A stretch of 64,000 nt of DNA. It comes from Aquimarina spongiae. Its GTDB lineage: Bacteria; Bacteroidota; Bacteroidia; Flavobacteriales; Flavobacteriaceae. Below, piece after piece: positions 18,526 through 26,162 of this stretch. Position numbers and translations under genes: made by a program. The DNA is taken from NCBI RefSeq assembly GCF_900141785.1, contig NZ_FQYP01000001.1, positions 434,001 to 498,000 on the forward strand, given 5' to 3'. Within the stretch, counting starts at the first letter, position 1. Every line of letters begins with the position of its first letter. The notes beneath the pieces are model-generated. The model saw nothing but the letters and a program-made list of their open reading frames with translations. It was not told the origin of the DNA and did no database searches.

Positions 18526-18533
18526 TATATTTG
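18526..18533 (+). promoter_or_regulatory. -7 box TATATTTG upstream of the HD gene
   Basis: An exact TAnnTTTG box. It lies inside the first codons of the longest possible HD-gene frame (ATG 18523), which argues that translation actually begins downstream at TTG 18556. Confidence 0.45.
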
Positions 18534-18555
18534 CTTTCATAAAAGTAAAATAAAC

Positions 18556-19785
18556 TTGAAAAAAAGAAATAAGCTCAAAATATTAAACGACCCAATTTAC
18601 GGTTTTATTACCATACCGAATGAACTAATTTTTGATCTTATAGAGCATAAATATTTCCAACGACTTCGCAGAATTTCTCAAATGGGTTTATCGTATTTGG
18701 TATATCCTGGTGCGCACCATACTCGTTTTCACCATGCTTTGGGTTGTATGTATTTGATGCAAAAAGCGGTAAGAGTTCTTCGTTTTAAGGGAGTTAGCAT
18801 TTCTGAAGAAGAGGAAGAAGGGTTGTATGTGGCGATACTTCTGCATGATATTGGTCATGGTCCATTTTCGCATGCGATGGAGCATAGTATCGTAAATGAG
18901 ATCAATCACGAATCTATTTCGTTGATGTTTATGGAGAAAATCAATGAAGAATTTAACGGGAGTTTAACGTTAGCGATTCAAATTTTTAAAGGAGAGTATC
19001 ATCGTAAATTTTTACACCAATTGATATCTAGCCAGTTGGATATGGATCGTTTGGATTATCTGAAACGTGATAGTTTTTATACTGGTGTCGCCGAGGGTAA
19101 TATTAATAGTGAACGTTTGATTACTATGCTTACCGTGGTTAACGATGAATTGATGATCGAAGAAAAAGGAATTTACTCCGTAGAAAAGTTTTTGTTGGCT
19201 CGTAGGTTGATGTATTGGCAAGTGTATTTACACAAGACCAGTATTGTTGCCGAAAATGTATTGATAAGAGTATTGCAAAGAGCAAAGGAATTGGTGGATG
19301 ATGGAGTAGAGCTTGAAGCAAGTAAAGCGTTGAAATTCTTTTTGCAGAATAAAATCACTGCTGATAATTTTACCGAAGATGTATTAGAGACTTTTGCTAA
19401 ACTAGATGATTATGATGTAGTTTCGGCAATGAAAGAGTGGATGTCTTCTGAAGATTTTGTGTTGCGTACATTATCCGCTATGATCATAAATAGAGATTTG
19501 TTGAAAATTAAAATTAAAAAGAAGCCTTTTGATAATGAGAAAAAGGAAAAACAAATCGAAAAATTCAAACAAGCGTATAAAATTTCTGATGCCGAGGCAC
19601 GTTATTTTGTTTTTGGAGGAACTATTACTAATCAGGCTTATCATCAAAACAAACAAAATATTAATATTTTATACAAATCAAGGAAAGTAGTTGATATTGT
19701 GAAAGCTACAGATGAGTATAACTTAGAGGCCCTATCTAAACCTGTAACTAAATATTTTATGTGCTCTCCGAAGTACAAACATTAA
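18556..19785 (+). CDS. HD-domain phosphohydrolase (SAMHD1/dGTPase-like)
   Basis: A 409-residue protein from TTG at 18556; an ATG at 18523 would add 11 residues but sits on a promoter -7 box, and the conserved region begins at NKLKILNDPIYGFI. The HD motif is complete: YPGAHHTRFHHALG (His about 55), then ILLHDIGHGPFSHAMEH (His-Asp about 97-98) and SSQLDMDRLDYLKRD (Asp). The family includes dNTP triphosphohydrolases that cut dNTPs to nucleoside and triphosphate; the exact substrate here is inferred. It lies directly before lpxD, whose own -7 box follows its stop. Confidence 0.88.
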   Translation: MKKRNKLKILNDPIYGFITIPNELIFDLIEHKYFQRLRRISQMGLSYLVYPGAHHTRFHHALGCMYLMQKAVRVLRFKGVSISEEEEEGLYVAILLHDIGHGPFSHAMEHSIVNEINHESISLMFMEKINEEFNGSLTLAIQIFKGEYHRKFLHQLISSQLDMDRLDYLKRDSFYTGVAEGNINSERLITMLTVVNDELMIEEKGIYSVEKFLLARRLMYWQVYLHKTSIVAENVLIRVLQRAKELVDDGVELEASKALKFFLQNKITADNFTEDVLETFAKLDDYDVVSAMKEWMSSEDFVLRTLSAMIINRDLLKIKIKKKPFDNEKKEKQIEKFKQAYKISDAEARYFVFGGTITNQAYHQNKQNINILYKSRKVVDIVKATDEYNLEALSKPVTKYFMCSPKYKH

Positions 19786-19796
19786 CACATTTTTTA

Positions 19797-19804
19797 TACT
19801 TTTG
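19797..19804 (+). promoter_or_regulatory. -7 box TACTTTTG abutting lpxD
   Basis: Exact TAnnTTTG match ending 5 bases before the lpxD ATG at 19810. A transcription start at the usual distance would fall at or next to the ATG, predicting a leaderless lpxD mRNA. No clear -33 TTG is present. Confidence 0.45.
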
Positions 19805-19809
19805 CTAGA

Positions 19810-20838
19810 ATGATTTTTACAGCCACACAAATTGCAGGTATCTTAAACGGAGAAATTGAAGGAGATGAATCTGTTGAGGTATCAAAACTAGCTAAAATAG
19901 AAGAGGGTACTAAAGGGTCTCTGACCTTTTTAGCCAACCCTAAATACACCCAGTTTATTTATTCTACCGATGCTTCAATTACTATAGTTGATAAGACTTT
20001 TGAAGCCGAATCCGACATCAAAACGACATTGATTCGAGTGGATGATGCGTACAAAGCATTCTCTCAATTATTAGAATATTACAATATGGTAAAGATGAAT
20101 AAAACAGGGATAGAGCAACCTAGTTTTATTTCAGAAACTGCCAAATATGGAGAGAATATTTACTTTGGAGCTTTTTCTTATTTGGGAGAAAATGTAACCA
20201 TTGGTAAGAATGCCAAAATATTTCCTAACGTTTATATAGGTGATAATGTTACTATTGGAGATGATGTTGTAGTATTTGCTGGAGCTAAAATTTATTCTGA
20301 AACCATTATTGGGAATAATTGTGTAATCCATAGTGGAGCTATTGTTGGAGCCGATGGATTTGGTTTTACGCCCAATGAAAAGGGAGAATATAGCAAGGTG
20401 CCTCAAACAGGAAATGTGATTATTGAAGATAATGTAGACGTAGGCGCAGGAACTACCATAGATAGAGCCACCTTAGGTTCTACTGTTATAAGAAAAGGAG
20501 TAAAGCTGGATAATCAAATTCAGATCGCACATAACGTCGAGATAGGAGAACATACTGCAATAGCTGCGCAAACAGGAATTGCTGGTTCAACAAAAATTGG
20601 AAAAAATTGTCTTATTGGGGGACAAGTAGGTATCGCTGGTCACCTTAATATTGGTAATGGCGTACGAATACAAGCACAATCAGGAATAGGTAGAAATATC
20701 AAAGATGGAGAAGCAATACAAGGTTCTCCTGCCTTAGGATATTCGGACTATAACAAGTCTTATGTACATTTCAAGAATCTCCCAAAGATCGTAGATAGAG
20801 TATACAAATTAGAGAAAAAGATAAACGATAATGAGTGA
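19810..20838 (+). CDS. lpxD: UDP-3-O-(3-hydroxyacyl)glucosamine N-acyltransferase
   Basis: A 342-residue LpxD, the third step of lipid A synthesis, N-acylating UDP-3-O-acylglucosamine from hydroxyacyl-ACP. The N-terminal uridine-binding domain has [18 protein letters not shown]; the rest is a left-handed beta-helix of hexapeptide repeats. The catalytic histidine lies in [15 protein letters not shown], and the C-terminal helices follow VHFKNLPKI. Length fits the family. It overlaps lpxC-fabZ by 8 bases. A second lpxD-like gene lies 3 kb downstream; this longer one is the likelier canonical enzyme. Confidence 0.95.
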   Translation: MIFTATQIAGILNGEIEGDESVEVSKLAKIEEGTKGSLTFLANPKYTQFIYSTDASITIVDKTFEAESDIKTTLIRVDDAYKAFSQLLEYYNMVKMNKTGIEQPSFISETAKYGENIYFGAFSYLGENVTIGKNAKIFPNVYIGDNVTIGDDVVVFAGAKIYSETIIGNNCVIHSGAIVGADGFGFTPNEKGEYSKVPQTGNVIIEDNVDVGAGTTIDRATLGSTVIRKGVKLDNQIQIAHNVEIGEHTAIAAQTGIAGSTKIGKNCLIGGQVGIAGHLNIGNGVRIQAQSGIGRNIKDGEAIQGSPALGYSDYNKSYVHFKNLPKIVDRVYKLEKKINDNE

Positions 20839-22234
20839 CATCGTTGTGAGTAAGCAAAGAACCATTAAAGAGGAAATTAAACTTACCGGAGTAGGTTTAC
20901 ATACAGGAAAAGAAGTTACCCTTACTTTTAAACCTGCACCAGAAAATCACGGATACGCATTTTGCAGAATTGATCTCGAAGGCAGTCCTGTGATTGAAGC
21001 TGATGCCAACTATGTGGTAAATACCCAGCGAGGTACTAATCTGGAAAAAAACGGAGTAAGTATCCAAACTTCAGAGCATGTATTGGCTGCTTGTGTTGGA
21101 CTCGAAATTGATAACCTTTTAATTGAGTTAGACGCTTCTGAGCCTCCTATTATGGACGGATCGAGTAAGTTTTTTATTGAAGCTCTAGAGAAGGCCGGCA
21201 TTGTAGAGCAAGAGGCAGAACGAGAAGAGTATATCGTCAAGGATGTGATTTCTTATACCGATGAAGAATCAGGAAGTGAGATCATTGTAATGCCTTCAGA
21301 CGAGTATCAGGTGACTACAATGGTGGATTTTGGGACTAAGGTATTAGGAACACAAAATGCATCTCTTAAGCATTTATCTGATTTTAAAAAGGAAATAGCT
21401 GATGCCAGAACATTTAGTTTCTTGCATGAACTAGAAATGTTATTGGAGCATGGTTTGATCAAAGGAGGAGATCTTAATAATGCTATTGTTTATGTAGATA
21501 AAGAACTAAGTCCAGAAACCATGGAAAAGCTAAAAGTAGCTTTTGGTAAAGATTCGATTGCGATCAAGCCGAATGGAATTTTGGATAACCTCACGTTGCA
21601 CTATCCTAATGAGGCAGCAAGGCACAAATTATTGGATGTAATCGGAGATTTAGCGCTTATTGGTACTAGAATTCGTGGAAAAGTAATCGCAAATAAACCT
21701 GGACATTTTGTAAATACGCAGTTTGCCAAAAAGCTTTCCAAAATCATCAAGATTGAAAAAAGGAATAAAGTTCCTCAATTTGATTTGTCCAAAGAACCTT
21801 TTATGGATATCAATAAAATTATGGATATGCTTCCGCATAGACCTCCGTTCTTGTTGATAGATCGTATTTTGGAAATGTCGGATAAACATGTCGTAGGGTT
21901 AAAGAATGTAACCATGAATGAACCTTTCTTTGTGGGGCACTTTCCTGGAGCACCGGTAATGCCAGGGGTTCTACAGGTAGAAGCTATGGCGCAAACCGGA
22001 GGAATTTTGGCACTAAGCACGGTTCCTGATCCCGAAAATTACCTTACCTACTTTATGAAGATTGATAAGGTAAAGTTTAAACAACAGGTGTTGCCAGGCG
22101 ATACATTGATTTTTAAATTAGAGCTGATAACTCCTATTCGAAGAGGTATCTGTCATATGCAAGGTTTTGCTTATGCCAATGGTAGGTTAGTTACCGAGGC
22201 AGAGTTGATGGCACAAATCGTAAAATCAAAATAA
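20831..22234 (+). CDS. lpxC-fabZ: Bifunctional LpxC deacetylase / FabZ dehydratase
   Basis: A 467-residue fusion. Residues 1-310 are LpxC, the zinc deacetylase committing lipid A synthesis: TGVGLHTGK, the TSEH zinc ligand His83, and His265 with Asp269 in [10 protein letters not shown]. Residues about 325-467 are FabZ, the 3-hydroxyacyl-ACP dehydratase of fatty acid synthesis: [13 protein letters not shown], then the active-site histidine in [11 protein letters not shown] (about 370) and glutamate in [10 protein letters not shown] (about 384). The fusion is known in Bacteroidota and ties the use of hydroxyacyl-ACP by lipid A to its use by fatty acid synthesis. It starts inside the lpxD 3' end. 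Confidence 0.97.
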   Translation: MSDIVVSKQRTIKEEIKLTGVGLHTGKEVTLTFKPAPENHGYAFCRIDLEGSPVIEADANYVVNTQRGTNLEKNGVSIQTSEHVLAACVGLEIDNLLIELDASEPPIMDGSSKFFIEALEKAGIVEQEAEREEYIVKDVISYTDEESGSEIIVMPSDEYQVTTMVDFGTKVLGTQNASLKHLSDFKKEIADARTFSFLHELEMLLEHGLIKGGDLNNAIVYVDKELSPETMEKLKVAFGKDSIAIKPNGILDNLTLHYPNEAARHKLLDVIGDLALIGTRIRGKVIANKPGHFVNTQFAKKLSKIIKIEKRNKVPQFDLSKEPFMDINKIMDMLPHRPPFLLIDRILEMSDKHVVGLKNVTMNEPFFVGHFPGAPVMPGVLQVEAMAQTGGILALSTVPDPENYLTYFMKIDKVKFKQQVLPGDTLIFKLELITPIRRGICHMQGFAYANGRLVTEAELMAQIVKSK

Positions 22235-22304
22235 TTAATAATTTAAAAGAGAATTATCCATAAGTTTATTAATCTTGTGGATCTAGAATAGTTGAATAGC
22301 ACAT

Positions 22305-22312
22305 TACATTTG
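22305..22312 (+). promoter_or_regulatory. -7 box TACATTTG upstream of lpxA
   Basis: Exact TAnnTTTG match 25 bases before the lpxA ATG. It follows a 9-base-pair hairpin (22256-22282, one T-G pair). The nearest TTGs are at the wrong spacing, so the promoter is only moderately supported. Confidence 0.35.
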
Positions 22313-22337
22313 ATGTATATAAAATAAACCAAAACTG

Positions 22338-23120
22338 ATGAATCAACCTTTAGCATATGTTCATCCCGGAGCGAAGATTGCGAAAAATGTGGTAATTGAG
22401 CCTTTTACTACAATTCATAATAATGTAGTCATAGGAGAAGGGACTTGGATAGGTTCTAATGTAACTATTATGGAAGGTGCACGAATAGGAAAGAACTGTA
22501 GTATTTTTCCTGGGGCTGTAATTTCTGCTATCCCTCAGGATAAAAAGTTTAATGATGAGGATACCATTACCGAGATAGGAGATAATACTACGATAAGAGA
22601 ATGTGTTACCATCAATAGAGGTACTACAGATAGAATGAAAACTAAAATAGGAAATAATTGTTGGATTATGGCCTATTGTCATATTGCTCATGATTGTATT
22701 GTTGGAGATAATTGTATTTTTTCAAACAATAGTACTTTGGCTGGTCATATATCAGTCGGGGATCATGTCGTGCTGGCAGGAATGGCAGCAGTACAGCAGT
22801 TCTGTAGTATTGGTAACCATGCTTTTGTAACGGGAGGATCTTTGGTAAGAAAAGATGTACCACCTTTTGTTAAAGCAGCTCGAGAACCTCTTTCTTATGT
22901 TGGAATCAATTCGATCGGCTTGAGACGAAGAGGTTTCAGTACTGAGAAAATTAGAGAAATCCAGAATATATATAGAATCTTATATCAAGGAAATTATAAC
23001 AATTCTCAGGCAGTTGCCATTATAGAAGCAGAAATGGAAGCAACCTCAGAGCGTGATGAAATATTAGAATTTGTTAAGAATTCTCAACGAGGAATTATGA
23101 AAGGATATTTCTCGAATTAA
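22338..23120 (+). CDS. lpxA: UDP-N-acetylglucosamine O-acyltransferase
   Basis: A 260-residue LpxA, the first enzyme of lipid A synthesis, transferring 3-hydroxyacyl from ACP to UDP-GlcNAc. Hexapeptide repeats fill residues 1-190; the catalytic histidine is in WIMAYCHIAHDCIVG and the acyl-chain ruler region in HVVLAGMAAVQQFCSIG. The C-terminal helical bundle begins at SIGLRRRGFS. Length is typical. It follows lpxC-fabZ by about 100 bases and precedes efp by 28. Confidence 0.97.
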   Translation: MNQPLAYVHPGAKIAKNVVIEPFTTIHNNVVIGEGTWIGSNVTIMEGARIGKNCSIFPGAVISAIPQDKKFNDEDTITEIGDNTTIRECVTINRGTTDRMKTKIGNNCWIMAYCHIAHDCIVGDNCIFSNNSTLAGHISVGDHVVLAGMAAVQQFCSIGNHAFVTGGSLVRKDVPPFVKAAREPLSYVGINSIGLRRRGFSTEKIREIQNIYRILYQGNYNNSQAVAIIEAEMEATSERDEILEFVKNSQRGIMKGYFSN

Positions 23121-23148
23121 TAAAACAAAAATTAAAGAATACTAGATA

Positions 23149-23715
23149 ATGGCAAGTACAAGTGATATTAGAAACGGACTTTGTATAAAGTATAATAACG
23201 ATATTTATAAAATCATCGAATTTTTACATGTTAAACCAGGAAAAGGTCCGGCATTTGTTAGAACTAAGCTCAAAAGTGTAACTACAGGAAAAGTAATTGA
23301 TAATACGTTTTCTGCAGGGCATAAAATTGAAGATGTACGCGTAGAAACCCATAAGTTTCAATATCTATATGCAGAAGGAGATACCTATCACTTCATGAAC
23401 ACAGAAGATTATAATCAGATTACACTTGAAAAGTCAACATTGGATGCTCCTGGTTTATTGAAAGAGGGAGAAGTGGTAACTGTTATTATCAATTCTGAAG
23501 ATCAAATGCCATTGTCTGTAGAAATGCCTGCTAGTGTAATTTTGGAAGTTACAGCTACGGAGCCTGGAGTTAAAGGAAATACTGCTACCAATGCGACTAA
23601 GCCAGCAACTGTAGAAACAGGGGCAGAAGTTATGGTGCCTCTATTCATTAATGAAGGTGATAAGATCAAAATTGAAACCGAAAAAGGTACCTATAAAGAA
23701 AGAATTAAAGAGTAA
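23149..23715 (+). CDS. efp: Elongation factor P
   Basis: A 188-residue EF-P, which binds between the P and E sites and relieves ribosome stalling at polyproline stretches. Three beta-barrel domains are evident. The tip of domain I reads KPGKGPAF with Lys32 where post-translational modification occurs in many species. I see no modification-enzyme gene nearby. Its place between lpxA and a second lpxD-like gene suggests expression with the lipid A block. Confidence 0.97.
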   Translation: MASTSDIRNGLCIKYNNDIYKIIEFLHVKPGKGPAFVRTKLKSVTTGKVIDNTFSAGHKIEDVRVETHKFQYLYAEGDTYHFMNTEDYNQITLEKSTLDAPGLLKEGEVVTVIINSEDQMPLSVEMPASVILEVTATEPGVKGNTATNATKPATVETGAEVMVPLFINEGDKIKIETEKGTYKERIKE

Positions 23716-23735
23716 GTAATATTCGTATTTGAATA

Positions 23736-24671
23736 ATGAAATTTCCTCAAGCACATACCTTAGAGCAGATAGCTACTATTATATCTTCAGAATTTATTGG
23801 TGACCCAGAGTTTCCAGTACTGGGAATGAATGAAATCCATGTGGTTACACCAGGAGATATTGTTTTCGTAGACCATCCGAAGTATTATGATAAAGCTTTA
23901 GAAAGTGCAGCTACTGTAGTACTTATTAATAAAAAGGTAGCGTGTCCAGAAGGAAAGGCATTATTAATATCAGACGATCCGTTTAGGGATTTCAATATTC
24001 TTACCAAGTATTTTAAACCATTCGAAAAGGCAAGTGCTCAGATTTCGCCAACTGCCAAGATTGGAAAAGGAAGTATTGTACAACCTGGTTCTTTTGTTGG
24101 GAATCATGTGGTTATTGGAGAAAATTGTTTGATTCATAGCAATGTTAGTTTGTATGATCATACAGTTATAGGTGATAATGTTACCATTCATGCAGGATCT
24201 GTGTTGGGAGGAGATGCTTTCTATTATAAAAATCGTCCTGAGGGATTTGATAAATTGATCTCTGGGGGTAGAGTAGTAATAGAGGATAATGTAGATATAG
24301 GTGCTCTGTGTACCATAGATAAAGGAGTAACCGGAGATACTACCATAAAAGAAGGAACCAAAATCGATAATCAGGTGCATATTGGCCATGATACAGTTAT
24401 TGGTAAAAAGTGCTTAATTGCTTCACAAGTAGGGATTGCTGGTTGTGTTGTTGTTGAAGATGAAGTAACGATGTGGGGTCAAGTAGGAATAACCAGTGGG
24501 ATTACTATAGGTACAAAAGCAATAATTTCTGCGCAATCTGGAGTAAGTAAATCACTTGAAGGAAAGAAAAGTTATTTTGGCACACCAGCTGATGACTTCA
24601 GAAAAAAATACAAAGAAATTGCTGCTATACGGCAAGTACCTGATTTAATAGAAAAATTGAATACTAAATGA
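23736..24671 (+). CDS. Second LpxD-like hexapeptide acyltransferase
   Basis: A 311-residue paralogue of LpxD, about 30 residues shorter than the copy at 19810. It keeps the N-terminal uridine-domain pattern (GDIVFVDHPKYYDKAL) and the histidine of the active-site segment (DNQVHIGHDTVIG), but has a different C-terminus, a short AAIRQVPDLIEKL helix. It could acylate a second sugar nucleotide or use another acyl donor; inactivity is not indicated. It begins 20 bases after efp and overlaps the next gene by ATGA. Confidence 0.85.
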   Translation: MKFPQAHTLEQIATIISSEFIGDPEFPVLGMNEIHVVTPGDIVFVDHPKYYDKALESAATVVLINKKVACPEGKALLISDDPFRDFNILTKYFKPFEKASAQISPTAKIGKGSIVQPGSFVGNHVVIGENCLIHSNVSLYDHTVIGDNVTIHAGSVLGGDAFYYKNRPEGFDKLISGGRVVIEDNVDIGALCTIDKGVTGDTTIKEGTKIDNQVHIGHDTVIGKKCLIASQVGIAGCVVVEDEVTMWGQVGITSGITIGTKAIISAQSGVSKSLEGKKSYFGTPADDFRKKYKEIAAIRQVPDLIEKLNTK

Positions 24672-25075
24672 ATACACAGGCAAAAGACATCGTAAGGTCT
24701 TTTTATGAAACGGATTTAATACACAACTCAGAAGCTTTTTCTGAATTTCTACACCCGGAAATTGAACTGTTTTGGAATAGTAGTTTTGGGTTTAGCAAGA
24801 AGAATTTTAACGATATCAAGATGATGTTTAGCGAGATGGCCGCATCTTTTGAGACCTTCAGATGTGAGATCAGCCATTTGTTGGCAGAAGGTGATAAAGT
24901 CACAATCCGTTACACGTATTTTGCAAAGACGATAGAAGATCCTGATAAAGAAGAGGCTATAGCCCATTTTATTACGATTTGGGAGCTAAAAGACGATAAA
25001 TTGTATCGAGGATATCAAATAAGTCAGCAAGGGGATAATACTCCCGAAAGTATGAAATCTTTTCTTTCAAAATAA
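24668..25075 (+). CDS. NTF2-like (SnoaL-type) family protein
   Basis: A 135-residue protein of the cone-shaped NTF2-like fold: an N-terminal helix pair, the FLHPEIELFWNSS strand, and the antiparallel sheet ending WELKDDKLYRGYQIS. Members bind small ligands or act as isomerases; no catalytic Asp-His pair is convincing here. It overlaps the upstream lpxD-like gene by four bases (ATGA), so translation is coupled. Confidence 0.85.
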   Translation: MNTQAKDIVRSFYETDLIHNSEAFSEFLHPEIELFWNSSFGFSKKNFNDIKMMFSEMAASFETFRCEISHLLAEGDKVTIRYTYFAKTIEDPDKEEAIAHFITIWELKDDKLYRGYQISQQGDNTPESMKSFLSK

Positions 25076-25110
25076 TTTCATTTTCATTTTAACGATAGTG
25101 TTCAAAAGCT

Positions 25111-25118
25111 TACTTTTG
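25111..25118 (+). promoter_or_regulatory. -7 box TACTTTTG for sucD
   Basis: Exact TAnnTTTG match 34 bases before the sucD ATG; no TTG at the standard spacing. Confidence 0.4.
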
Positions 25119-25152
25119 AAACTTTAAAAAGCAATAAAAAAATCATAACGCA

Positions 25153-26025
25153 ATGAGTGTTTTAGTAAATAAAGATTCGAAGATTATTGTTCAAGGGTTT
25201 ACAGGTAGTGAAGGTACATTTCACGCTGGTCAAATGATTGAATATGGAACAAATGTTGTAGGAGGAGTTACTCCAGGAAAAGGAGGGCAAACTCACTTGG
25301 ATAAACCTGTATTTAATACGGTAGAAGAAGCTGTTAAAGAAGTAGGAGCTGATACCACTATTATATTTGTACCGCCTGCATTTGCCGCAGATGCGATTAT
25401 GGAAGCTGCAGATGCTGGAATAAAAGTAATCATTACTATTACTGAAGGTATTCCTGTTGCTGATATGATAACGGCTTCAAATTATATAAAAGATAAGGAT
25501 TGTAGATTGATTGGTCCAAACTGTCCGGGAGTAATTACTCCAGGAGAGGCCAAAGTAGGAATCATGCCAGGTTTTGTTTTCAAGGAAGGAAATGTTGGTA
25601 TTGTTTCTAAGTCAGGTACATTAACTTATGAAGCTGCTGACCAAGTGGTGAAACAAGGATTAGGAATTACTACTGCTATTGGTATCGGAGGAGACCCGAT
25701 TATTGGTACAACTACAAAAGAGGCGGTAGAATTACTAGTTAATGATCCTGATACGTCATGTGTGGTTATGATCGGAGAAATAGGAGGACAGCTGGAAGCT
25801 GATGCTGCAAGATGGATTAAAGAAAGTGGAACTAAAAAACCAATCGTAGGGTTTATTGCTGGAGAAACTGCGCCAGCAGGTCGTACGATGGGACATGCGG
25901 GAGCGATCGTTGGAGGTAGTGAAGATACTGCTGCTGCCAAGAAAGCAATTATGAGAGAATGTGGCATTCATGTAGTAGATTCACCTGCTGAAATAGGTAA
26001 AAAGGTTGCTGAAGTTTTAGGTTAA
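25153..26025 (+). CDS. sucD: Succinate-CoA ligase alpha subunit
   Basis: A 290-residue SucD, binding CoA and carrying the phosphohistidine of succinyl-CoA synthetase in the TCA cycle. The CoA-binding Rossmann segment is [13 protein letters not shown]; the active-site histidine is in [11 protein letters not shown] at about residue 246. It has its own -7 box and a strong terminator (26045-26078). The partner sucC is not next to it and must be elsewhere. Confidence 0.97.
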   Translation: MSVLVNKDSKIIVQGFTGSEGTFHAGQMIEYGTNVVGGVTPGKGGQTHLDKPVFNTVEEAVKEVGADTTIIFVPPAFAADAIMEAADAGIKVIITITEGIPVADMITASNYIKDKDCRLIGPNCPGVITPGEAKVGIMPGFVFKEGNVGIVSKSGTLTYEAADQVVKQGLGITTAIGIGGDPIIGTTTKEAVELLVNDPDTSCVVMIGEIGGQLEADAARWIKESGTKKPIVGFIAGETAPAGRTMGHAGAIVGGSEDTAAAKKAIMRECGIHVVDSPAEIGKKVAEVLG

Positions 26026-26044
26026 GCAGCTGTTAAATAATTAC

Positions 26045-26078
26045 AAAACCTCTTGGATTTATGTTCAAGAGGTTTTTT
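26045..26078 (+). terminator. Rho-independent terminator after sucD
   Basis: AAAACCTCTTG pairs with CAAGAGGTTTT around a 10-base loop, ending in six T. It lies 19 bases past the sucD stop. Confidence 0.85.
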
Positions 26079-26162
26079 ATTGAACATAATTTAAGAAAAC
26101 TGTAACGTGTTTGTATATTTCACGTCTCTTAGTTAACTACAAATCAAACTAAATAATTATTT

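Noticed and set aside
23970..24389. Minus-strand 139-codon frame inside the second lpxD-like gene
   Set aside because: It is a by-product of regular hexapeptide repeats; composition is Ile/Tyr/Asn rich and non-protein-like.
19810..24671. Repeated short sequence units in lpxD/lpxA genes as DNA repeats
   Set aside because: They are hexapeptide-coding repeats of the beta-helix, not a CRISPR or satellite array.
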